DNA from: Sphingomonas sp. OK281
GTDB lineage: Bacteria; Pseudomonadota; Alphaproteobacteria; Sphingomonadales; Sphingomonadaceae
DNA length: 64,000 bases
Assembly: GCF_900115295.1 (NCBI RefSeq)
Contig: NZ_FOVZ01000004.1
Span: 124,001 to 188,000, forward strand
Direction: 5' to 3'
The notes under the pieces are model-generated. The model ran no database searches. It saw only the letters and a program-made list of their open reading frames with translations, and had not been told where the DNA came from. The position numbers and the translations under genes were made by a program. Below are positions 53,192-62,600 of the stretch, piece after piece (positions within the stretch are counted from its first letter, which is position 1; the number at the start of each line of letters is the position of its first letter).

Positions 53192-54481
53192 ATGGCCGAC
53201 CCGTCCAGCGAGGAGCGCCTCCTCGAATTCCTCTACGCCTGTCCCGTCGGACTGATCGAATGCGATGCCGCGGGCGAGATCGGGATGATGAACCCACACG
53301 CGATGCAGCATCTGCTGCCGCTGGCCGGGCCGCGCGACGCGAGCAACCTGTTCTCCGCGTTCGAACAGCACGCACCCGAACTCCGCAGCATGACGACCGC
53401 GTTCACGGCCGCCACGGGCCGGATCTGCGACGGACACCGGATCTTCGTCGAACTCGGCATCGGGCGCCACACCGCGCCGCCGACGGTATTGTCCTGCACG
53501 ATCATGAAGCTGGCAGCCGATCGGCTGATGGTGACGCTGTCGGACATCAGCCAGCAAGTCGCACAGGAACAACGCCTTCGCCAGGCGGACACGTGGTTCG
53601 CGACGCTGCTGGACGGCGTCAACGGCTATGCGGCGCTGACGATCAACCCGGACGGCGAGATCGCATCGGCCGATACGTGCCTCACCGTCCAGACCGGCCA
53701 CGACCATCACGACGTGACCGGGCATAACCTTGCCGACGTGTTGAGCACCGATGCCCCCGGCGGCGACCTGCGGCTCGACGAGCAGTTGCTGATCGCAGGC
53801 CGGGAGGGATGGCATCTTCAGGAAGGCTGGCAGCAACGCGCGGATGGCGAGCGCTATTGGTGCCAGCGGCTGGTGGTGGCGCGGTCGTCCAGCGGCGACA
53901 CCCGGCCGACCAAATTTTCCGTCATCCTGCGCGACGTGCCGCGCCGCGATGCGGTGACCGAGGATCTCCGCCGGCTGCTGACGTGCGATCACCTGACCGG
54001 GGCCGCGAACCGCCGCCATTTCAGCCAAGTCTTGACGCGGGAACAAGGGCGATGGCGCGAGCTGCGCCAGCCGATGGCGCTGATCGTCCTCGACCTGGAC
54101 CATTTCAAGGCCGTCAACGACACCTACGGCCATCCGCTCGGCGATACGCTGCTGTGCCGGGTCACCGAGGCGTGCAAGAACCTGATCCCGCCCTATGGCC
54201 TGCTTGCGCGGCTAGGAGGCGAGGAATTCGGCGTGCTGTTGCCGCGCTACGATCTCGACCAGTCGCTGCGGCTTGCCGAGGAGCTGTGCGCTGCGGTCGC
54301 CGCGATCGTGGTAGAAACGCCGAGAGGCGCCTTGCAGGTGACCGCGAGCCTTGGGTGTGCGACGCTCGACGAGGCCGATGGCGCGATCGACACGCTGATG
54401 ACGCTCGCGGACAAGCGCCTGTACGCGGCCAAGCATGCAGGGCGGAACCAGGTGTTCCGGCCACAGTCCAACGCGGCGTGA
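53192..54481 (+). CDS. PAS-PAS-GGDEF diguanylate cyclase
   Basis: A 429-residue cytosolic protein making cyclic di-GMP. A PAS-like domain (about residues 1-125, ACPVGLIECDAAGEIGMMNP) and a second (about 135-255, with ADTWFATLLDGVNGYAALTINPDG) are joined by a short coiled coil. The GGDEF domain (about 262-425) has DHLTGAANRRHF, IVLDLDHFKAVNDTYGHPLGD and the active-site GGEEF at residues 342-346. The inhibitory I-site RxxD is missing; the equivalent positions are Pro and Gly. Its ATG follows the PYP stop by 10 bases, with AGGA at that stop. It is probably the output module of the PYP, by direct binding through PAS. Confidence 0.93.
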   Translation: MADPSSEERLLEFLYACPVGLIECDAAGEIGMMNPHAMQHLLPLAGPRDASNLFSAFEQHAPELRSMTTAFTAATGRICDGHRIFVELGIGRHTAPPTVLSCTIMKLAADRLMVTLSDISQQVAQEQRLRQADTWFATLLDGVNGYAALTINPDGEIASADTCLTVQTGHDHHDVTGHNLADVLSTDAPGGDLRLDEQLLIAGREGWHLQEGWQQRADGERYWCQRLVVARSSSGDTRPTKFSVILRDVPRRDAVTEDLRRLLTCDHLTGAANRRHFSQVLTREQGRWRELRQPMALIVLDLDHFKAVNDTYGHPLGDTLLCRVTEACKNLIPPYGLLARLGGEEFGVLLPRYDLDQSLRLAEELCAAVAAIVVETPRGALQVTASLGCATLDEADGAIDTLMTLADKRLYAAKHAGRNQVFRPQSNAA

Positions 54482-55644
54482 ACCAGTTTGGGCTGGCGCG
54501 TTCGGCGGTGGCCCGGATCGCCTGCGCCGTCGTCGCATCCGAAGTGCGATACCTGCGCGGCACGCACCCGACGTCGGCAATGGCATGCGAGTGGCCGGAC
54601 GGATTGCCGATCGGTGACGAGGGGCTGGGGCTGGATTCGATCGAGCAACTGGGTGCGCTCGGCGCGCTGGCGGAGACGTTCGATCTCGACGACGCGCTGT
54701 TGCATGCGGGACCGCCGCAGCGGGTCGACGACTGGATCGACTGGATCATGCGGCGACACGCGACCCCTGGCGGCTCGATAACGGTTCGTACGTCGGGCTC
54801 GACCGGTGCGCCGCGTACGTGCTCGCATGCCGTGGCCGACCTGATCGAGGAAGCCGCGTGGTTCGCCGCGCGCCTTGCGGGTCGCCGGCGTGTCGTCGCC
54901 CTGGTGCCCGCCGACCATCTCTACGGGATCATCTGGACCGCGTTGCTGCCCGCATCGCTCGACGTACCGGTGGTCGCTCGAACGATCGGAGCGCCGCTCG
55001 ATCTGATCGAGGGGGATCTCGTCGTCGCAGTTCCGGAACAGTGGCGCGCGCTGTCGAGGATGACCCGCTTTCCGGACGACGTGCTTGGCGTGAGTTCGGC
55101 CGGACCGTTCCAGGACGCCATCGCGGGAGAGGTGTTCGACGCCGGCCTTGCGCGGCTGATCGACGTCTATGGTTCGTCCGAGACCGGTGCGATCGCGTGG
55201 CGGGACGTTCCTGCGGCGTGTTACGAGATCATAGCGCGGTGGAACCTCGTGCCGCACGACGACGATCGCTGGCAGCTGGAGGATCGAAGCGGTCGGCGGG
55301 CGGTGCTACCGGACCATATAGACCGGACCGGACGTCGTTCGTTGCGGCTTGCCGGGCGACGCGATGGCGCCGTTCAGATCGCGGGGCACAATGTCTGGCC
55401 GGAGCGGGTGGCAGACATCCTGCGCGGTGTCGAAGGCGTGTCCGAACTAGCGGTCCGGTTGCATGCGAACGGCCGGTTAAAGGCGTTCGTCGTACCCTAT
55501 GCCGGCTCGACCTCCGTCGAGTTGCAAGCCGCGCTCGAGCGGACCGCCATCGCGCGCCTGCGGGATCATGAACGTCCCCGGAGCTTTCGCTTTGGAGACA
55601 GCCTGCCTCGCAATGCCATGGGGAAGCTGGAGGACTGGTCCTAG
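54478..55644 (+). CDS. pcl: 4-coumarate-CoA ligase, PYP-activation type
   Basis: A 388-residue adenylate-forming enzyme, much shorter than plant 4CL (about 540), as is usual for PYP-linked ligases. The P-loop is TVRTSGSTGAP (about residues 102-112). YGSSETG is near residue 231, the hinge and C-domain have RTGRRSLRLAGRRDG and GHNVWPERV, and the catalytic Lys is in NAMGKLE (residue 383). It activates p-coumarate to the thioester that is loaded on the PYP Cys. The GTG start overlaps the cyclase stop (GTGA), so all three genes are translated together. A tyrosine ammonia-lyase is not present here. Confidence 0.92.
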   Translation: MNQFGLARSAVARIACAVVASEVRYLRGTHPTSAMACEWPDGLPIGDEGLGLDSIEQLGALGALAETFDLDDALLHAGPPQRVDDWIDWIMRRHATPGGSITVRTSGSTGAPRTCSHAVADLIEEAAWFAARLAGRRRVVALVPADHLYGIIWTALLPASLDVPVVARTIGAPLDLIEGDLVVAVPEQWRALSRMTRFPDDVLGVSSAGPFQDAIAGEVFDAGLARLIDVYGSSETGAIAWRDVPAACYEIIARWNLVPHDDDRWQLEDRSGRRAVLPDHIDRTGRRSLRLAGRRDGAVQIAGHNVWPERVADILRGVEGVSELAVRLHANGRLKAFVVPYAGSTSVELQAALERTAIARLRDHERPRSFRFGDSLPRNAMGKLEDWS

Positions 55645-55711
55645 CGAGACCGTGCCCGGCCGGCCGTAGTGCCGACCGGTGCGGGTACGACGTACCGCGA
55701 ACGCTCGACGC

Positions 55712-56032
55712 TCAGGCTTGCGCGAAAACCTTGGTGCCGACGATGCCGACCACGGTCAGTGCCATGAAGCAGGCCTGGATGCCGCTGACCTTGTCGCCGA
55801 ACAGGATGACGCCGCCGATGATGACGCCGATCGCGCCTGCTCCGGTCCAGATCGCATAGGCGGTGCCGGCGGGAAGGCCGCGCATGGCGAGCGCGAGCAG
55901 GCCCATGTTGACGAAGCTGAGGACGATCGGGACGCTCGAGGCCTGCCACGTGGCGATGGTGGCGGCCCATTTCAGGCTAAGCGCCCAGCATATTTCGGTG
56001 ACGACGGCTACGGCGAGGATGAGCCAGGACAT
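55712..56032 (-). CDS. SMR-family exporter, SugE/Gdx type
   Basis: A 106-residue protein with four membrane helices. The active-site Glu is in the first helix (VVTEICWALSLK), and the loop GTAYAIWTGAGAIGV matches the Gdx/SugE subgroup rather than EmrE. Gdx proteins export guanidinium, and some SugE proteins export quaternary ammonium compounds. I saw no guanidine riboswitch in the short 5' region. It is convergent with the PYP operon. Confidence 0.9.
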   Translation of the reverse strand: MSWLILAVAVVTEICWALSLKWAATIATWQASSVPIVLSFVNMGLLALAMRGLPAGTAYAIWTGAGAIGVIIGGVILFGDKVSGIQACFMALTVVGIVGTKVFAQA

Positions 56033-56118
56033 AGGTGTTCTCCAACGGGCTCAGATTGGAGACTCGGCCGCCGGAAACCCGGGAAGAGACGGCCGTCGAT
56101 AATGATGTGTTGCGTGAG

Positions 56119-56182
56119 GGGCGTGCCCTCACCTTCCCACTGCTTTGCAGCGGGCCCCTTCCTCTCCCCGAGGGGAGAGAAG
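56119..56182. repeat. Palindromic repeat, family G partial copy
   Basis: GGGGCGTGCCCTCACCTTCCC-ACTGCTTTGCAGCGGGCCCCTTCCTCTCCCCGAGGGGAGAG keeps one half of the family-G element at 43751-43911. It follows atpF. Confidence 0.65.
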
Positions 56183-56187
56183 CAGGA

Positions 56188-56805
56188 TCAGTTCAGGCGG
56201 GCGAGGCCCGAGATCGAGCGGTCGACCATCATGCGGTCGGCGGCGGCGTCGTGATGCTCGGAGATGAGGATACCGGCCGCCTTAGCCGCGGCATCGGCAG
56301 CCCGCGCACGGACTTCGGCGATCGCAGCACGCTCGGCGGCAGCGATCTTGTCCTCGGCCATCTTCGCGCGGCGGGTCATGAGGTCTTCGGCGCCCGCTTT
56401 CGCCTTGGCGATGATCGCCGCGGCTTCGTGGTGCGCGTGAGCCTTCATCGCTTCGGCTTCGACGTGCGCGGTCTTGGCCTTGGCCTCGTACTCGGTGCGG
56501 ATCGCCTCGGCTTCGGCACGGAGCGCCTTGGCTTCGTCGAGCTTCGTGCGGATGCCGGCGATGCGCGTGTCGAGCATCTTGCCGATCATGCCTGGAACCT
56601 TCTTCCAGATCATCAGCAGGATGACGACGATCATCGCCACCGCAACCCAGCCGGTCGAGGTCAGGCCGAGCGCGGTCGGATCGGGCACATGCTCGACGCC
56701 ACCGGGCGCGGCGGTGTGACCCTGGAGTCCCTGGTTGTCGATCGCACCTTCGGGCGCCATGCCCTCGCCGTGGATGACCTTTGCGGCCGAATCTGGATTA
56801 GCCAT
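56188..56805 (-). CDS. atpF: ATP synthase subunit b
   Basis: A 205-residue peripheral-stalk subunit. An unusual ~55-residue hydrophilic N-terminus precedes the membrane helix (about residues 52-70, WVAVAMIVVILLMIW), followed by a long Ala/Glu/Lys coiled coil to the C-terminus. It anchors F1 to the membrane together with b'. It overlaps the b' gene by eight bases. The F1 genes are not in this window, a common split in alphaproteobacteria. Confidence 0.93.
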   Translation of the reverse strand: MANPDSAAKVIHGEGMAPEGAIDNQGLQGHTAAPGGVEHVPDPTALGLTSTGWVAVAMIVVILLMIWKKVPGMIGKMLDTRIAGIRTKLDEAKALRAEAEAIRTEYEAKAKTAHVEAEAMKAHAHHEAAAIIAKAKAGAEDLMTRRAKMAEDKIAAAERAAIAEVRARAADAAAKAAGILISEHHDAAADRMMVDRSISGLARLN

Positions 56806-57292
56806 GCGCCGTCGTCCTGCGTACCGCGTCGCTCGCCGCATCCAGGCTGACCTGGAGGCCGGCGACCTTTGCGGCCAATTGCTGTGCTGCTTCGGCGGCG
56901 ACACCCTGCAAGTTCGAGAGCGCCTCGGCCTTCGCGTTGGCTACCGCCAGATCGTGATGACCCAGACGCTCGGCGAGTTCGGCATCGGCCGCATGGACCT
57001 GCTGCTCGAACGCGGTTGCCGCGCGCTTTGCTGCTGCCGCGGTCTCGGCCTGCGCCGCAACGCGGGCCGCGTCCATTTCGGCCTGCCAGTTCGCCTGGAC
57101 CGTATCGGCCTGCGCACGGGCAGCGACCGCCGCCGCCAGATCGCCCGCGATTCGGCCTTCGCGCGAGTCCACGTTGGACACGATCTTTGGCACCATTCCC
57201 TTGCCGATCCCGAAATACAGGATGCCGAAGGTGAGAAGCAGCCAGAAGATCTGCGAGGCGTAGGTAGCGGCTATCTGGGCAATCTGAGGCAT
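56798..57292 (-). CDS. atpG: ATP synthase subunit b'
   Basis: A 164-residue second b-type subunit. The N-terminal membrane anchor is IFWLLLTFGILYFGIGKGMVPKI (about residues 15-37). The rest is an amphipathic Ala/Gln-rich coiled coil. b and b' form a heterodimer in alphaproteobacteria and phototrophs. It lies between the c and b genes and overlaps b. The start at 57292 gives MPQIAQIAATYASQIFW, the family N-terminus. Confidence 0.92.
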   Translation of the reverse strand: MPQIAQIAATYASQIFWLLLTFGILYFGIGKGMVPKIVSNVDSREGRIAGDLAAAVAARAQADTVQANWQAEMDAARVAAQAETAAAAKRAATAFEQQVHAADAELAERLGHHDLAVANAKAEALSNLQGVAAEAAQQLAAKVAGLQVSLDAASDAVRRTTAHG

Positions 57293-57349
57293 TGGTCTGT
57301 CCTGCGTTAATCCGGCCGGGCGCGGTTGCCCGGCCAAATCAGCGAGTGG

Positions 57350-57577
57350 TTAGGCGACGAACACCAGGATGATCATGGTGACGAACGCGAGCAGGCCGAG
57401 AAGCTCGGCTGCTGCGAAACCGATGAACAGACGGCCCTGCTGGCTGTCGGCTGCGCCCGGGTTGCGGAGAGCGCCGGCGAGGAACTGGGCGAACACGTTG
57501 CCCACGCCGAGTGCCGCGAGGCCCATGCCGATCGCTGCGAGGCCGGCACCGATCATCTTTGCTGCTTGTGCGTCCAT
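57350..57577 (-). CDS. atpE: ATP synthase subunit c
   Basis: A 75-residue two-helix proteolipid of the rotor ring. Helix 1 has the Gly/Ala packing motif GAGLAAIGMGLAALGVGNVFAQF; the polar loop is RNPGAADSQQGRLFIG; helix 2 carries the proton-binding carboxylate Glu in GFAAAELLGLLAFV. It probably sets the proton-per-ATP ratio. A spaced gap to the a gene may let it be translated more, as c is needed in many copies. Confidence 0.97.
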   Translation of the reverse strand: MDAQAAKMIGAGLAAIGMGLAALGVGNVFAQFLAGALRNPGAADSQQGRLFIGFAAAELLGLLAFVTMIILVFVA

Positions 57578-57635
57578 GATAAATTCCCTTTGAAAATCAG
57601 TTAAGTAATGGAAAACTTAGTGAAGATTGCCCCAC

Positions 57636-58427
57636 TTAGTGGAGATTAACTGCGTCGTTCAGATAGACCGACGTCAGCAACGCGAAGACATATGCCTGGA
57701 TCGCGGCGACCAGCAGCTCGAGCAGCGTGATCCCGACCATCAGGACGAAGCTCGGCAGGCTGACGATCGCGATGTAGCCCGCGCCGAGGTTCAGGCCATT
57801 GATGACGAACGCAGCGAGCACCTTGAGCAGGATATGCCCGGCGGTCATCGCGACGAACAGTCGCAGGCCGAGCGAGAACGGACGCACCAGGAACGACATC
57901 AGCTCGACCACGAAGATCAGCGGGATCATCAATGGCGGGGTGCCGTGCGGCACGAACAGCGAGAAGAAGTGGAAACCGTGCTTGCCGAAGCCGACGAGCA
58001 GCACGATGCCGAAGCTGATCAGCGCCAGCACGCCGGTAACGGTCATGTGGCTGGTCACGGTGAACGGATGCACGCCGGGAACGATGCCGAACGGCAGCAG
58101 CCCGATGATGTTCGCGAACAGGATGAACATGAACAGCGAAAAGACATACGGCACGAAGCGCTTGCCTTCGGGTCCGATGTTCTGCGTCAGCATGCCCGAG
58201 ATGAAGCCGGTGAAACCCTCGACCGCCATCTGCCAGCGACCGGGGACGAGCTCGCGCTTCATCCCGCCGATCATGAAGGCCCACAACGCAAAGACCGTCA
58301 CCACCATCCACAATGCGGAATTGGTGAACGACAGGTCGTAACCACCTACGATCCAGTGCGAGCCGAACGCCGGCTCGATCAGGAACTGGTGCATCGGATC
58401 GATCTTGCCGCCCTGTTCTGCCGCCAC
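57636..58427 (-). CDS. atpB: ATP synthase subunit a
   Basis: A 263-residue membrane subunit with five or six helices. The essential Arg is in the segment LVRPFSLGLRLFVAMTAGHILLKVL, and the half-channel residues are near the C-terminus (AAIQAYVFALLTSVYLNDAV). It carries protons to the c ring. The region just after its stop repeats the codons for NLH followed by a second stop in another frame, a small duplication of no clear meaning. Confidence 0.96.
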   Translation of the reverse strand: MAAEQGGKIDPMHQFLIEPAFGSHWIVGGYDLSFTNSALWMVVTVFALWAFMIGGMKRELVPGRWQMAVEGFTGFISGMLTQNIGPEGKRFVPYVFSLFMFILFANIIGLLPFGIVPGVHPFTVTSHMTVTGVLALISFGIVLLVGFGKHGFHFFSLFVPHGTPPLMIPLIFVVELMSFLVRPFSLGLRLFVAMTAGHILLKVLAAFVINGLNLGAGYIAIVSLPSFVLMVGITLLELLVAAIQAYVFALLTSVYLNDAVNLH

Positions 58428-58464
58428 GTGGAATCCCTGCCGTCTTGATACGACAAACGCCCGG

Positions 58465-58785
58465 TTACTCCGGGCGTTCGCCTGAAATTCGAATGATCTG
58501 CCTGAACGCGACCGCTATCCCGAGGAACAGCAGCACGATCAGCCCCCAAGGGCCAGTGCCGAACCAGCGGTCTATCAACCAGCCGATCAGCGCACTGCCG
58601 ACGAGACTCCCGATAAGGGCGGAGATAACGCGATTGCCTTGCGAGTATCCCCGCTCGGCGTCCGCCCCTCCCTGCCCCTTAGCGAGTGTTTCCCGAGCCT
58701 TGACCTCTCTCAATCGCTCATCGAGCGCGGAAAGTCGCGGATCTTCAACACCCTGGGGGTCCTGTCCGGGTTCGATCTCCGCCAC
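58465..58785 (-). CDS. atpI: AtpZ/AtpI-type assembly protein
   Basis: A 106-residue protein that heads the F0 gene set. The N-terminal half is hydrophilic with a coiled coil (SALDERLREVKARETLAKGQG), then two membrane helices (about residues 58-76 and 80-96). AtpI/AtpZ helps assemble the c-ring. The position, upstream of a-c-b'-b, is the usual one in alphaproteobacteria. Confidence 0.88.
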   Translation of the reverse strand: MAEIEPGQDPQGVEDPRLSALDERLREVKARETLAKGQGGADAERGYSQGNRVISALIGSLVGSALIGWLIDRWFGTGPWGLIVLLFLGIAVAFRQIIRISGERPE

Positions 58786-58944
58786 GCACGTTCCTCCACC
58801 TGATTACGCATCGGGGAGGAAGCAAGCAGCGACGAGCGATCCCGCCAAGGCGCGGTCCGTTTAGAAAAGGGGGGGGTGCAAGTCAACCGGTGTGACACGG
58901 GCGTCATTAATGGGGCGGCGGATGGGATCGGGCCAACCCTACTT

Positions 58945-59054
58945 CTTCCCCCCTCCCTGGAAGGGAGGGGCCGGGGGTGGGTCGGCCGGTTGGCTCACGT
59001 CACGGATCCCAAGCAGCCTACCCACCCCCAACCCCTCCCTTGTCAGGGAGGGGA
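58945..59054. repeat. Palindromic repeat, family B copy 5
   Basis: TTCCCCCCTCCCTGGAAGGG-AGGGGCCGGGGGTGGGTCGG paired with CTACCCACCCCCAACCCCTCCCTTGTCAGGGAGGGGAG. It lies between the ydbL stop and atpI. Confidence 0.82.
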
Positions 59055-59064
59055 GCACTTCAGA

Positions 59065-59445
59065 TTAAACGCAGCGCGAATCGCGCTCGGGGGCGCCGGC
59101 GGTGCGGGTCTTCCAGACGCCGTTGGGGGTCTTGTACTTCTCGCCGGGGTTGGTCTGCATGATCAGGTTGCAGCCGCTCGTGAACGCGAGTTGCTCGACC
59201 GTCGCGCCGCTCGCCTGCGCCTTTGCCGTGTACGCCGACTTGCGCTGGATATTGATGTTGTTGACCAGCGCGCGCAGGTCGCCGCTCGCTGCGCCTACAA
59301 GGCCGAGATAGCCGTCGGGCTGCTCGCCGACCTCACCACCGGCACGCGCCGCGGCGTAGGCCGGATCGCGCTGCGCGGTTGCCGCGACAGACAGGCCACC
59401 GAGAGCCGCCGCTGCGGCAACCATCATAAGGACCTTGGTCTTCAT
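59065..59445 (-). CDS. ydbL: YdbL family (DUF1318) periplasmic protein
   Basis: A 126-residue protein with a signal peptide (about residues 1-24, ending ATAQ) and the DUF1318 domain: ARAGGEVGEQPDGYLG, VNNINIQRKSAYTAKAQASGATVEQLAFTSG. It belongs to the ydbH-ynbE-ydbL operon that is now linked to phospholipid transport between the membranes. It starts one base after the ynbE stop, giving near-contiguous genes. Confidence 0.93.
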   Translation of the reverse strand: MKTKVLMMVAAAAALGGLSVAATAQRDPAYAAARAGGEVGEQPDGYLGLVGAASGDLRALVNNINIQRKSAYTAKAQASGATVEQLAFTSGCNLIMQTNPGEKYKTPNGVWKTRTAGAPERDSRCV

Positions 59446-59446
59446 C

Positions 59447-59674
59447 TTAGAATATCCCCGGATTCTGCTGGATCAACGATTTCGCCTCGCCATCGAGACG
59501 ATAGACCACTTCCTGCGTGACGTTGATGTTGAGGTTGATCTCGATCGGCTTGTCGGGCGCCGACACGTTGATGCAGCCCGGCAAGGCCGCCGTCAGCCCG
59601 ATAATCGCGATCGTCCTCGTCATCATCTGCAAGATCGGCCTTTGCTCCAGCTTCTTCAATCCTGTTTCGGTCAT
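59447..59674 (-). CDS. ynbE: YnbE family lipoprotein
   Basis: A 75-residue outer-membrane lipoprotein. The lipobox is ALPGC (Cys at about residue 34 with the chosen start). The mature part is short: INVSAPDKPIEINLNINVTQEVVYRLD, which fits its role as the lipoprotein end piece that docks YdbH through beta-strand stacking. The ATG overlaps the ydbH stop (ATGA); a second ATG at 59626 or 59623 would give a shorter signal peptide. Confidence 0.92.
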   Translation of the reverse strand: MTETGLKKLEQRPILQMMTRTIAIIGLTAALPGCINVSAPDKPIEINLNINVTQEVVYRLDGEAKSLIQQNPGIF

Positions 59675-62600
59675 GGCACGATCCTGCTTGCGGGAGGCTG
59701 AATGGTTGGAAATTTGGGTGTAGGGTTGGGCGGCGGCGGCGCGGCCTGCTGTTGCAGCAAGGCCGGCAGGTTGCGCTGGATCAGCCGCTTCGGATCGTAG
59801 AAGCTTTGCGCCGAATCGAGCAGCCCGCGGAACGGCGCCTTGATCCGGATATTGAATACGAACGGCAGTTTCTGCAGGCGCCGGACGATGAAGTTCGCCT
59901 TCGCGCCCTCGCCCTGGCTGATCCCGGCAAAGCGGACGTCCGTCACCATCTCACCCGCGAGCGGCCCGTTGAGGCCGACACGCAACGACTGGTAGCGCAG
60001 CGACTTCAGCGCACCGAACGCGATGTTCGCCCAGACGCCGAGATCCTTCTGGCTGAGGTCGCCGACATAGGCGAGCGTGCCGCCGCCCGGCCGGACGCGC
60101 ATGTCGCCTCCCTCGATCCGGCCGCCGGTCTCGTCGAAGATCATCGGCAGCACGCCGTCGAAGATGCCGGTCGCATCGAGATTCTTGAAATCGAACTGCT
60201 GGAGGAACTGGTCGGCGGCCATGTTGGCGACATGGAACGTCATCCGCCGCTCGGACTGCGCGGAGAAATCGAGCAGCGTCGGATCGAGCGTCAGCGATCC
60301 ACCCGCGAACGGCCAGGAGCCGCCTTCGACCTGGACGCGCGCGCCCGGCAGCGTCTGGTAGCGGATCGTGCCATCGGTGACCGGGATGCCAGGGTTGAGC
60401 GTGCGGATCGTCGCCACCTGCCCCGGCGCGCTCTGGAGGTTGAGCAGGTCGGTGAAGCGGATCTCGGTGGCGATCCCGGTGACGGGGCCGAATGCGGCGG
60501 CGAGATCGGTGCCGGCGGTACGGAACACGCCGGTGCTGGTCACGCCGTCGGGGTTCCAGGCGATATGCCCCTCGCCGCTGACCGATCCGTTGACGTCGGC
60601 GATCACGCCGAAGGTCAGCGGAGTAAGCGCGTCGGGTTGCAGCTGGTCCTTGGCGAACGCGATCGCGGGGACGTTGAGGTCGGCCTTGCCTGCACCCGCG
60701 CCGAGAGCGTGGGTCAGCGTGACGTCGGCGACCTTGGTGTTGGTGATCGGCTCGAACAGCGTGCCGGCGGCGGTGATCGTGCCGTCCACGAGCGCTAGCG
60801 TCACGGTGCGCGCGGCGAGCGGCTTGAAGCGCGGCGTCGGCGCGGCATCGGATACCCCCATCGCGCCGGTGAGATTGAGCGCGCCATTGACGAGCGTCCA
60901 GTCGCCTGCCGCCTCACCGAGCAACAGCGGCACGTTCGCGATCTGTCCCGAGCCTCCCGTGAACGCGCCCGCCACGCCCTGCCCCGTCATGCGGCCGGTG
61001 ACGGTGCCGAAATCGAGTCGCGTGACACGTTCCGGCGCGCCGACCCGGGTCTGCACGCCGTCGATGGCAAAGCCGCGATCCGCCAGCCGCACGATCGCTC
61101 CCGCGGTCGCGAGCGTGATCGGGGTGGTGCCGAGTCGCCCACCCAGCTTAGCCGCGGCGATCTTCGCGCCGCCCCTGACCCGCGCGCCGTTGATCTGCAC
61201 CAGCGCGCCATCGAGCGGGCACAAGGTCAGCCGCGAGGGATCGAGCACAAGCCCGGAGATCGCGAAGCGCTGGACTGCCAAAGGCACGCAACCGGTATTG
61301 ACGACCAGCCGTCCACGACCGTTCCACACCGCAGACACCGGCATCGACAGGCCATCGACCCGGTTGGCGGGACCGCCCGCACCGATTGGTCCCCCGAGCG
61401 TGACACGTGTCGCGATCGAGGTTGCCCCGCCCGGAGTGGCGCTGAAGGTAACGGGCGTCAGCGCCAGTCGCGCGTCTCCCGCCGCATAGGGCGCGATGGT
61501 GGCGACGCCGCGAATCGCCGCGCCCGGTTTCACCTGCGCCAGAGACACGCGCGCGTCGGGCAAGCCACCGCCACGCATCGCGAGGACCGTGTCGAGCCGC
61601 ACGCCACCATTCGGCCAGCCGAACGCGACCCCGCTCCCGCCGCCAAGCGCCACGCGCGCACCACTGGCGGAGGCCAGCGCAAGACGGGACAGCATCGCCT
61701 TGCCGCGTCCGCCATCGATCCGCACGCGAAGGTCGGCGTCTGCGGCAAATCCGTGCCCAGCCTTCTGGACGGCCTGCGTCACCGCTTTAGCCAACGGCGC
61801 GACGGGCGTCCCCGCGGCTGCCCTGCCTATTCTCGCCAGCCCGGCGAGTCGCTTCTGCGCCACCGCCGCGCCGCTCGCCTGGACGCGCCCGTCGAACGCG
61901 GTCTGCTCGCCGATCCGGTACGTGCCCACGAGCGAAACCCGCCGCGCGCCGCCTTCGGTGGTGCGAACCGTGTCGGCGGCGATGTTCGCCTTGCCGCCGG
62001 TCGCCGCCGCGGTTCCGGTGAAGTCGATCGTGCCCTCGGCACCGGCCAAAGTCGCACCCGGCGTCCGTGCCGCGCCGGTCTTGAGCGTCGCCTTGCCCTG
62101 CCAGCGATCGAGCGCGGCGGAGAGGCCGACGTCCAGATCGGCCACGATCCGCTCGGCGTGCGTCTTCCCGCAGGCCAGCCGCGACACTCGCACGGGCCCC
62201 GTGACGGTCGGTTTTGCCGCATCGATCCGTAGCTTCACCGTCGCCGCGAGCCGGTCGATCACGCACCCGCCGACATCGAGCCGCTCGCTCATCGCTGCCA
62301 ACGACCCGCGAAACCCGTCGTCGAGCGTGCCCGAGCCCGCGAGCTTCAGCCCGACGATCCCCTGCGGAGTCTCCAGCCGCATACGACCATCGGCGACCGA
62401 TACGTCGAGCGCCGGTAATGCGAACGGCTTGCCCGACGGCGCCGGCAGCAGTTTGTCGATCGCGCCGAGCGACACCTTCCCGTCCACCAGTCGCCCACGC
62501 AGCCGGACCTTCCCCGCGCGCACGCCCTCCAGATACGGTCCCGACAACCCGACGCCAGTCCGCGTCTCGACCCAGTCGGCGACCAGATCGGGATGCGCCG

